8,502 nucleotides of DNA, taken from Syntrophomonadaceae bacterium (GTDB taxonomy: Bacteria; Bacillota; Syntrophomonadia; Syntrophomonadales; Syntrophothermaceae). Where the stretch lies: assembly GCA_029907055.1 (NCBI GenBank), contig JARYMO010000053.1:1-8502 (forward strand), given 5' to 3'. The translations under genes and the position numbers were made by a program. Each line of letters begins with the position of its first letter. Position 1 is the first letter of the stretch. This document shows, piece by piece, positions 1 through 5,381 of this stretch. The notes below the pieces were generated by a model. The model did not search any database, was not told the DNA's origin, and saw only the letters and a program-made list of their open reading frames with translations.

Positions 1-729
1 CGCCGGCTGCGGGAGGCGGCCGCTGGCCCCTCCGGGCAGGGAGAGCGGCCAGGGCCGGCGGCCCGGTTGGCCGCCCTGCTGGAGGAGCTGCGGGCCATGG
101 CCAGCGTGGAGCCGGCGGCGCGGGAAGGTGCCGAACGGGTGAGGCAGGCGCTGGAGACCGTGGGCGAGCTGCCGCGCGCGCTGCGCAAAGCGGTGGACAT
201 GCTGGAGGCGCTGGCCGGGCGGTCGGCCTCGGCGCCGCTGCGGGAGGCCGCCCTGCACCTGCGGCAGGCGGAGCAGCTCGCGTGCGGCCAGCAGCTGCTC
301 AACGCGTCGCAGGGGGCCGGCATCCCGCAGGCACCTCCCGGCTGGTACATCGTGCTGCCGCTGCTGGTGAACGGCGAACCGCAGGCGTGCCGCCTCCAGG
401 TCTGGCGCGAGGGCGTGCGCCAGGAGGGCGAGCCGCTGGCAGGCATGCGCCTGGCGGTGGCGCTGGATACTGCCAGCATGGGGCAGGTGCTCTTCCACCT
501 GCACTGGCAGCCGCCCGCTCCCTTGCAGCTGCAGGGAGTGGTGGAATCGGAAGAGGTGCGGGGCTGCCTGGAGGCGGAGTCGGACCGGCTGCTGGCCGCC
601 CTGCGCGAGGTGGCCGTCCCGGCGGTGTGGCGGGGGGCCAGGGTGGCCGCAGCTGTTGGCCCGGCCGCGCAGGACCTGGACCAGGGGCCGGTGCCAGGAT
701 TCGCCGGCCGTTTAGACATCCGCGCCTGA
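1..729 (+). CDS. FliK C-terminal-like protein (YlqG position), 5' truncated
   Basis: The reading frame is open from the first base of the window, so the true start lies upstream; 242 residues are visible, ending in TGA at 727-729. The first ~110 visible residues are Ala/Leu/Glu/Arg-rich and probably helical. From about residue 112 comes a compact domain: a beta-rich stretch beginning GWYIVLPLLVNG, then RLAVALDTASMGQVLFHL, then SEEVRGCLEAESDRLLAALR. This order (strand pattern with a conserved small-molecule-like 'G-V/Q' turn, then a helix with 'EVR..LEA....L..AL') is how I recognise the C-terminal hook-length-control domain of FliK. No signal peptide can be judged. The next gene encodes an FlhB C-terminal domain, the natural partner of FliK-C, and this pair sits beside yraN as ylqG-ylqH do in Bacillus. 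The family resemblance is fairly clear; the cellular role of these orphan proteins is unknown to me. Confidence 0.72.
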   Translation, partial: RRLREAAAGPSGQGERPGPAARLAALLEELRAMASVEPAAREGAERVRQALETVGELPRALRKAVDMLEALAGRSASAPLREAALHLRQAEQLACGQQLLNASQGAGIPQAPPGWYIVLPLLVNGEPQACRLQVWREGVRQEGEPLAGMRLAVALDTASMGQVLFHLHWQPPAPLQLQGVVESEEVRGCLEAESDRLLAALREVAVPAVWRGARVAAAVGPAAQDLDQGPVPGFAGRLDIRA

Positions 730-749
730 GGCGAGAGGGGGGACGCCGG

Positions 750-1052
750 GTGGAGGAAGACATCCGCCGCCGCCGTGCGGTAGCGCTGCGCTATGACCCC
801 GAGCGTGAAGAGGCGCCGCGCGTGGTCGCCAGCGGGAAAGGGCACCTGGCCGTGCGCATCGAGGAGCTGGCCCGCGAGGCCGGGGTGCCCCTGCGCCAGG
901 ACGACGTGCTGGCCGAGTACCTGGCGGCGCTGGACCTCTACCAGGAGATCCCCCCTGCCCTGTACGCAGCGGTGGCGGAAATCCTGGCCTTCGTCTACCG
1001 CCTGGACGGGCAGCGGCGCGAGCGGGCGCGGGGCGGCACGGGGGAGGAGTGA
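750..1052 (+). CDS. FlhB C-terminal domain-like protein (YlqH type)
   Basis: A 100-residue protein starting at GTG 750, chosen because the purine-rich GAGAGGGGGG at 733-742 ends 7 bases upstream and the FlhB homology begins right after it. Visible family features are AVALRYDPE (residues 10-19), APRVVASGKGHLAVRIEELA (22-41), a GVPLRQDDVLAEYL stretch (45-58) and EIPPALYAAVAEILAFVYRL (66-85). These match the cytoplasmic domain of the flagellar/type III export switch protein FlhB. The membrane domain and the autocleavage NPTH motif of true FlhB are absent; the position holds RRRRAVAL instead. It is therefore an orphan domain, not a secretion component in itself. It sits 20 bases after the FliK-like gene and its stop is 4 bases before yraN, implying one transcript. 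Assignment to the family is confident; function is not established. Confidence 0.88.
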   Translation: MEEDIRRRRAVALRYDPEREEAPRVVASGKGHLAVRIEELAREAGVPLRQDDVLAEYLAALDLYQEIPPALYAAVAEILAFVYRLDGQRRERARGGTGEE

Positions 1053-1056
1053 GGCG

Positions 1057-1401
1057 GTGCGCAGGGAAACCGGACGCTGGGGGGAAGAGGAGGCTGCCCG
1101 CTACCTGGAGCGGAAGGGCTACCGGGTGCTGGAACGCAACTACCTGACCCGCCAGGGGGAGATCGACCTGGTGTGCGAGAAGAACGGCCTGCTGGTGTTC
1201 GTCGAGGTGCGCACGCGCAGCAGCGACCGCTTCGGCTCCCCTGAGGAATCAGTCACCGCGGGCAAGATCTCCCGCCTGCGGCGCACCGCCCTGCACTACC
1301 TGCAGGCGCACGGGGCATTGCGCGGCTTTCGCTTCGACGTGGTGGCGGTCCGCCTGACGGACGGCCGCCCCACCTTCAACCACATCGAGGGGGCGTTCTA
1401 G
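1057..1401 (+). CDS. yraN: YraN/UPF0102 family nuclease-fold protein
   Basis: A 114-residue protein read from GTG 1057; GGGGAGGAG at 1041-1049 in the end of the preceding gene supplies the ribosome binding site. The hallmark residues of UPF0102 are present: G9 and an ARYL helix near the start, GYRVLERNY (21-29), GEID (34-37), VFVEVRTR (47-54), FG (59-60), K70, and FRFDVVAV (91-98), ending in a HIEGAF tail. GEID followed ~13 residues later by EVR corresponds to the D...ExK/R core of the PD-(D/E)XK nuclease superfamily, with D37, E50 and R52 as the likely active-site positions (R in place of the usual K). Length is normal for the family. Substrate and role remain poorly defined, though the fold and the adjacent endonuclease IV gene are consistent with DNA processing. 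Cytosolic, no signal peptide. Confidence 0.93.
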   Translation: MRRETGRWGEEEAARYLERKGYRVLERNYLTRQGEIDLVCEKNGLLVFVEVRTRSSDRFGSPEESVTAGKISRLRRTALHYLQAHGALRGFRFDVVAVRLTDGRPTFNHIEGAF

Positions 1402-2268
1402 GTGGAGGGCCTGCTGCCACCGGTGGGAGCACACCTGTCCGTGGCGCGGGGGCTGCGCGCGGTGGTGGAGGAGGCGCGCCGCCTGGGCCTGGACGGGATG
1501 CAGATCTTCGTGCGCAGCCCGCGCGGGACGAGGGCGCGGGACTTCCCCCCGCAGGAGGCAGAATGGTTCGTGGCCGCGGTCCGGCGGGAGCGCTTCTTCC
1601 CGGTGGTGGTGCACTGCTCGTACGTCTGCAACCCGGCGGCTGCCCGCCGCCAGGTCTACCAGCTGGCCTGCCGCCTGGTGGCCGAGGACCTCGAACGCTG
1701 CCGCTTGCTGGGGGCCCACTTCCTGGTCCTGCACCCGGGCGCCCACACCACTTCTTCTCCCGCGGGGGCCGAGCGCCGCCTGGCCAGGCTGCTGGCCTCC
1801 GTGCTGGCCGCCGACGGCGGCGATACCCTGCTGTTGCTGGAGGGCATGGCCGGCGCGGGCACCGAGCTGGGGGGCGATTTCGCCCAGCTGGCGCGGGTGC
1901 TGGCGAGGGCAGGGCACCCGCGGCTGGGAGTGTGCCTGGACACCTGCCACCTCTACGCGGCGGGGTACGACGTGACAACGACGGCCGGCCTGGAGCGGCT
2001 GGCAGCCGACATCGACGCTACCATCGGGCGCCAGCGCGTGCACCTGGTGCACGCCAACGACAGCCTGGCGGCCCTCGGGTCGAGGCGCGACCGCCACGCC
2101 CCGCTGGGGGAGGGGCTGCTGGGGGAGCACGGGCTGGCCGCCTGGCTGCACCACCCCTTCTTCGGGCGCCTGCCCCTCATCATCGAAACCCCTCACCACC
2201 CGCTGTCGCGGGACCTGGAGCTGCTGCGCCGCCTGGCCGTGGCAGGGGGCGCTGCCGGCGGCGCCTGA
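1402..2268 (+). CDS. nfo: Deoxyribonuclease IV (endonuclease IV, AP endonuclease)
   Basis: A 288-residue enzyme of the xylose-isomerase-like TIM-barrel type, which nicks DNA 5' of abasic sites in base-excision repair and uses three metal ions. All nine metal ligands known from E. coli Nfo can be placed at nearly identical spacing: H71, H111, E147, D180, H183, H217, D230, H232 and E262. Signature blocks are GAHLSVARG (9-17), VLHPGAH (109-115), CLDTCHLYAAGYD (178-190), HLVHANDS (214-221), RRDRHAPLGEG (228-238) and IIETPH (260-265). The start is GTG 1402, immediately after the yraN stop TAG with no spacer, and GAGGGGG at 1387-1393 lies at a suitable distance. Translational coupling to yraN is likely. 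Length is normal (E. coli 285). The protein ends in a short Ala/Gly tail. The repair role is inferred from the complete active site. Confidence 0.96.
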   Translation: MEGLLPPVGAHLSVARGLRAVVEEARRLGLDGMQIFVRSPRGTRARDFPPQEAEWFVAAVRRERFFPVVVHCSYVCNPAAARRQVYQLACRLVAEDLERCRLLGAHFLVLHPGAHTTSSPAGAERRLARLLASVLAADGGDTLLLLEGMAGAGTELGGDFAQLARVLARAGHPRLGVCLDTCHLYAAGYDVTTTAGLERLAADIDATIGRQRVHLVHANDSLAALGSRRDRHAPLGEGLLGEHGLAAWLHHPFFGRLPLIIETPHHPLSRDLELLRRLAVAGGAAGGA

Positions 2269-2333
2269 CCGGCGCCGTGCAGGCGGTGGCGAGCGGGCCC
2301 TGTGGGCAGCCCTTCCCCTTGCCCGCCGCCTGC
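2259..2333 (+). other. Nested inverted repeats spanning the nfo end and the hydF promoter
   Basis: A GGCGCC/GGCGCC dyad (2260-2265 and 2271-2276, extended by a C-G pair) brackets the nfo stop codon. A second perfect 8-bp dyad has arms GCAGGCGG (2279-2286) and CCGCCTGC (2326-2333). It encloses the -35 hexamer of the hydF promoter. There is no T-tract after either, so termination is doubtful. They may be weak termination or processing structures for the upstream operon, a regulator site, or chance in GC-rich DNA. Confidence 0.3.
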
Positions 2334-2347
2334 GGGTGGCGTACAAT
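2319..2347 (+). promoter_or_regulatory. Sigma-70-type promoter for hydF
   Basis: TTGCCC at 2319-2324 (four of six consensus bases) and TACAAT at 2342-2347 (five of six) are separated by exactly 17 bp. Transcription would start near 2354, giving a leader of about 32 bases before the hydF ATG. It is the only AT-rich interruption in this stretch, and it implies that hydF is transcribed independently of the nfo operon. Confidence 0.7.
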
Positions 2348-2385
2348 ACGAGCCAGCAAGGACACGCGGAAAGGAAGGAACCGCC

Positions 2386-3627
2386 ATGGACACCACGCCG
2401 CGCGGGCTGCGGCCGCACATCGCTATCTTCGGGCGACGCAACGTGGGCAAGTCGAGTCTCATCAACGCCCTCACCAACCAGGACATCGCGCTGGTCAGCC
2501 CCATGGCCGGTACCACCACCGACCCGGTGTTCAAGGCCATGGAGCTGCTGCCGCTGGGCCCGGTGGAGATGATTGACACCGCTGGCATCGACGATGTCGG
2601 CATGCTGGGCGAACTCCGCATCAAGAAGACCATGGAGGTGCTGAACAAGACTGACCTGGCCATCATCGTCATCGACCCCTCCGTGGGGGTGGGCGACTAC
2701 GAGCTGGACCTCAGGGAGCGCACCGCCAGTCGCAACATTCCGGTTATCTGGGCGGTCAACAAGCTGGACCTGGAGCCGGTGCCGGCAGAACAGCTGGCCG
2801 CCTGGTCCCGCCAGCTGCACTCCCCGGTCATTGCGGTGAGCGCGGTGACCGGCTCCGGCCTGGACCAGCTCAAGCAGCGCATCGTGGAACTGGCCCCCAC
2901 CGCGCTGGAGGAGCCCAGCCTGGTCAGCGACCTGCTGGAGCCCGGCGACCTGGCGGTGCTGGTGGTGCCCATCGACCTGGCCGCCCCCAAAGGGCGGCTC
3001 ATCCTGCCACAGGTGCAGACGCTGCGCGACCTGCTGGACCATGACATGATGGGCCTGGTGGTGAAGGAGCGCGAGCTGCGCTGGGCGCTTGAAAGCCTGA
3101 AGAAACCGCCCCGTATCGTCATCACCGATTCGCAGGCCTTCCTCAAGGTGGCGGCCGACACCCCCGACGAGGTGATGATGACCTCCTTCTCCATCCTCAT
3201 GGCCCGTTTCAAGGGGGACCTCACCGAACTGGTGCGGGGAGCGGCACAGGTGACGCGGCTCAAGCCCGGCGACCGCGTGCTGATTGCCGAAGCGTGCACT
3301 CACCACCGCCAGGCCGATGACATCGGTAAGACGCAGATCCCCCGCTGGCTGCGCCAGTACGTGGGGGGAGACCTGCAGTTCGAGTGGAGTTCCGGCACCC
3401 GCTACCCGGCCGACCTGGAGAGTTTCGACCTGGTGGTACACTGCGGAGCCTGCATGATCACGCGGCGCGAGATGCTGCACCGCATCGCGGTGGCCCGGCA
3501 GGCCGGCGTCCCCATCGTCAACTACGGGGTGCTGCTGGCCTTCATGCACGGCGTGCTGGAGCGCGCCCTGAGACCCTTCCCGCTGGCGGCCATGGCCTGG
3601 CAGGAAGCCAGGGAAGCCGCCTCCTGA
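2386..3627 (+). CDS. hydF: [FeFe]-hydrogenase maturation GTPase HydF
   Basis: A 413-residue protein. ATG 2386 is chosen because GGAAGG at 2373-2378 lies 7 bases upstream and the predicted promoter leaves no room for the longer open frame. HydF is the scaffold/carrier that receives the diiron cyanide-carbonyl precursor made with HydE and HydG and transfers it to apo-hydrogenase HydA. The N-terminal GTPase domain shows the P-loop GRRNVGKSS (16-24), switch threonines T43-T45, DTAG (64-67), NKLD (125-128) and SAV (152-154). A middle dimerisation domain follows (roughly 180-270). The C-terminal [4Fe-4S] domain has the diagnostic set C304, H306 and H352-C353-x2-C356, fitting CxH-x(45)-HCxxC, then a VNYGVLLAFMHGVLERAL helix typical of the family. 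All catalytic and cluster residues are present and the length is normal. Neither hydE, hydG nor a hydrogenase is in the window. The gene converges on aspA. Cytosolic. Confidence 0.97.
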   Translation: MDTTPRGLRPHIAIFGRRNVGKSSLINALTNQDIALVSPMAGTTTDPVFKAMELLPLGPVEMIDTAGIDDVGMLGELRIKKTMEVLNKTDLAIIVIDPSVGVGDYELDLRERTASRNIPVIWAVNKLDLEPVPAEQLAAWSRQLHSPVIAVSAVTGSGLDQLKQRIVELAPTALEEPSLVSDLLEPGDLAVLVVPIDLAAPKGRLILPQVQTLRDLLDHDMMGLVVKERELRWALESLKKPPRIVITDSQAFLKVAADTPDEVMMTSFSILMARFKGDLTELVRGAAQVTRLKPGDRVLIAEACTHHRQADDIGKTQIPRWLRQYVGGDLQFEWSSGTRYPADLESFDLVVHCGACMITRREMLHRIAVARQAGVPIVNYGVLLAFMHGVLERALRPFPLAAMAWQEAREAAS

Positions 3628-3674
3628 AGCCCGGGCCGGGAAACGGGGTGGCGCCTGCAGGTGGAGAGTGTCCC

Positions 3675-3704
3675 AGCGAGCGGGGCCCTGGGGCCCCGCT
3701 CGCT
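3675..3704. terminator. Bidirectional hairpin between convergent hydF and aspA
   Basis: A perfect 14-bp inverted repeat: AGCGAGCGGGGCCC at 3675-3688 and its exact reverse complement at 3691-3704, separated only by TG, so the folded loop would be about four bases. It lies 47 bases past the hydF stop and overlaps the aspA stop codon (TAG on the minus strand, 3703-3705). There is no T-run on either side, so it is either a U-less terminator, as is common in GC-rich genomes, or an mRNA 3'-end stabiliser for both transcripts. Confidence 0.65.
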
Positions 3705-5109
3705 ATCGCCGGGGCGCAGGCGGGCGTCGCGGCGAGGGGTGGGTGAGGTTGCGCAGGTCCAGCGCCGCCTCCAGCTGTTCAGCTTCCATCAGGCCCTCCT
3801 GCAGCACCAGGTCGCGCACCGTCCGGCCGCTGGCCGCCGCAGCGGAAGCGATGCGGGCGCTCTCGTCGTAGCCCAGGTAGGGGGTCAGGGCGGTGGCCAG
3901 CACCGCGCTGCGTTCCAGGTTCTCCTGGCAGCGCTGGACGTTGGCCTGGATGCCGGCCACGCAGTGGCGGGTGAACAGGTCCACCGCCGCCCGCAGCATG
4001 TGCATGGACTCCAGCAGGCAGTGGGCGATGGTGGGCGCGAAGGGATTGAGCTCCAGCTGGCCGCTCTCCGCTGCCAGGCACAGCGCCAGGTCATTGGCCA
4101 TGACCCTGAAGCACACCTGGTTGACCAGCTCAGGCATCACCGGGTTGACTTTGCCGGGCATGATGGTGGAACCCGCCTGCAGTTCCGGCAGACGGATCTC
4201 GCCCAGGCCCCCGCGAGGGCCGGAGGACAGCAGCCGCAGGTCGTGGCTCATCTTGGACAGGGTCACCGCCGCCGCCTTCAGCAGTCCGGACACCTCCGCG
4301 AACACGTCCATGTTCTGGATGCCGTCCACCAGGTTCTCGTTGCGCGCCACCCCCGGGGGCCCCAGCTGGCGCAGCTTTTCGTGCACCAGGTAGATGTACT
4401 GCAGCGGGGCATTGATGCCGGTGCCCACTGCAGTGCCGCCCAGGCTCACCTGGCGCAGCCGTTCCCCCACCTTGTACAATCGCCACCGGTCCCGCGCCAC
4501 CGCCTGGGCCCAGGCCCCGAAGGTCTGGCCCAGGCTTATCGGCACCGCGTCCTGCAACTGGGTGCGCCCCAGTTTGAGCACACCCGCAAACTCCCGTTCC
4601 TTGACCTGCAAGGCTTCCTGCAGGTCGGCCACGCTGCGGGCCAGCCGCTCCAGCGACTCCAGGGCTGCCAGCCGCATGGCAGTGGGGTAGACGTCATTGG
4701 TGGACTGGTGCAGGTTGACGTGGTCGTTGGGGTGGATGACATCGTAGCGTGCCCGCGGCAGGCCCATCAGTTCCAGCGCCCGGTTGGCGATGACCTCGTT
4801 GACGTTGCTGTTGGTGGAGGTGCCCGCACCTCCCTGGACTGCGCAGACAATGAACTGGTCACCCAGTCTGCCCGCCGCCACCTCCGCCGCGGCGGCGGCG
4901 ATGGCCTCCCCGCGCCGGGTGTCCAGGTAGCCGAGCTCCGTGTTGGCCTGGGCCGCCGCCTGCTTGATGAGCGCGATGGCCCGGATCAGCTCCGGGCGCA
5001 CCCTGGTCTCCAGCACGTCGAAGTAGGCCGCCGCGCGCGCCGTCTGCAGCCCATAGTACGCGTCGTCCTCGATAGTCCAACTGCCCAGCCCATCCTGCTC
5101 CGTGCGCAT
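3703..5109 (-). CDS. aspA: Aspartate ammonia-lyase (aspartase)
   Basis: A 468-residue enzyme that converts L-aspartate to fumarate and ammonia reversibly; a cytosolic homotetramer of the fumarase/aspartase superfamily. ATG at 5109 (complement) is used because a strong purine-rich site precedes it and the homology starts at once; the open frame continues upstream without support. Conserved blocks: YYGLQT (18-23), GGAGTSTNSNVNEVIANRALE (93-113), HPNDHVNLHQSTNDVYPTA (126-144), GRTQLQDAVP (181-190), TAVGTGIN (226-233), SSGPRGGLGEI (295-305) and the mobile catalytic loop GSTIMPGKVNPVMPE (313-327), with S314 as the expected base. GRTQLQDA, LPELQAGS and the LRNLTHP C-terminus favour aspartase over fumarase. 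The loop has Thr where most relatives have a second Ser. Length matches aspartases (468-478). The gene converges on hydF, an association also seen in other hydrogen-producing anaerobes. The family is certain; aspartate as substrate is very likely. Confidence 0.94.
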   Translation of the reverse strand: MRTEQDGLGSWTIEDDAYYGLQTARAAAYFDVLETRVRPELIRAIALIKQAAAQANTELGYLDTRRGEAIAAAAAEVAAGRLGDQFIVCAVQGGAGTSTNSNVNEVIANRALELMGLPRARYDVIHPNDHVNLHQSTNDVYPTAMRLAALESLERLARSVADLQEALQVKEREFAGVLKLGRTQLQDAVPISLGQTFGAWAQAVARDRWRLYKVGERLRQVSLGGTAVGTGINAPLQYIYLVHEKLRQLGPPGVARNENLVDGIQNMDVFAEVSGLLKAAAVTLSKMSHDLRLLSSGPRGGLGEIRLPELQAGSTIMPGKVNPVMPELVNQVCFRVMANDLALCLAAESGQLELNPFAPTIAHCLLESMHMLRAAVDLFTRHCVAGIQANVQRCQENLERSAVLATALTPYLGYDESARIASAAAASGRTVRDLVLQEGLMEAEQLEAALDLRNLTHPSPRRPPAPRR

Positions 5110-5115
5110 CGCTGT

Positions 5116-5127
5116 CTCCCCCTCCCC
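5116..5127 (-). promoter_or_regulatory. Strong Shine-Dalgarno site fixing the aspA start
   Basis: On the minus strand the sequence GGGGAGGGGGAG is followed after six bases (ACAGCG) by the ATG ending at 5107. It contains GGAGG and decides between this start and the longer upstream frame, which has no comparable site. Confidence 0.75.
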
Positions 5128-5318
5128 AGGCGCGCTGCCGACAGGGCGCCTGCCGGACCGTTTCGACAACCCCCGTGTCCCCGATGGTAGCACAACTGGG
5201 GGGTGCCAGGCCAGGGCGGGAAAAGGGGCCCTGAAAACCAGTCCGCCCCTGCGTACTGATGATCAGGGTGAGCAGACCCTTCCCGCCGGCGGCGAGCAAA
5301 AACGGTACTTGACGCGCA

Positions 5319-5347
5319 TTGCGCACCCGTAGCGGGCACGGTATCAT
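5319..5347 (+). promoter_or_regulatory. Candidate promoter for the PAS-GGDEF-HD-GYP gene
   Basis: TTGCGC at 5319-5324 and TATCAT at 5342-5347 are 17 bp apart. A second -10-like TACAAT follows at 5348-5353. TTGACG at 5309-5314 is a better -35 hexamer but is 27 bp from TATCAT, too far for a standard promoter. Transcription would start around 5354-5360, leaving a leader of about 25 bases. The core GCGC-ATT-GCGC around 5313-5324 is a short dyad overlapping the -35, a possible operator. Confidence 0.45.
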
Positions 5348-5381
5348 TACAATAATCAGTCAGGTTCTGGCAGGTGCGCGC

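Larger units (their letters stand above)
5110..5381. other. Divergent intergenic region aspA / c-di-GMP signalling gene
   Basis: A 272-base spacer without a convincing gene. It is less GC-rich than its surroundings, especially 5290-5362. It contains several small dyads: CCCTGA (5229-5234) with TCAGGG (5263-5268); CTGAT-G-ATCAG (5256-5266); and AGGGT (5265-5269) with ACCCT (5276-5280). Some overlap, so alternative pairings are possible. On the minus strand TGCTACCAT (5184-5192) could serve as an extended -10 element for aspA, but no good -35 accompanies it. No known riboswitch pattern was recognised. Confidence 0.5.

Noticed and set aside
282..749. Upstream extension of the FlhB-like frame from 282
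   Set aside because: This part overlaps the FliK-like gene in another frame and is low-complexity Gly/Ala/Arg; the homology and ribosome binding site both point to GTG 750.
1249..3549. Very long minus-strand open frame (766 codons) opposite yraN, nfo and hydF
   Set aside because: It is antisense to three genes with intact family motifs, its translation is His/Gln/Gly-rich with no recognisable domain, and such stop-poor shadow frames are expected at this GC content.
3661..5190. 509-codon plus-strand open frame opposite aspA
   Set aside because: Mirror of aspA codons, rich in Gln/His/Arg, with no motif and no ribosome binding site.
5102..5332. Small plus-strand open frame (76 codons) in the aspA/c-di-GMP spacer
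   Set aside because: It overlaps the aspA start and its ribosome binding site in antisense, has no Shine-Dalgarno of its own, and its composition looks random.
5309..5347. TTGACG (5309-5314) as the -35 of the TATCAT promoter
   Set aside because: The spacing is 27 bp, far outside the usable range; TTGCGC at 5319 gives 17 bp.
5319..5381. TTG 5319 as start of the c-di-GMP gene
   Set aside because: It would place the start inside the likely promoter and add residues with no conservation signal; ATG 5382 has an AGGTG site upstream.
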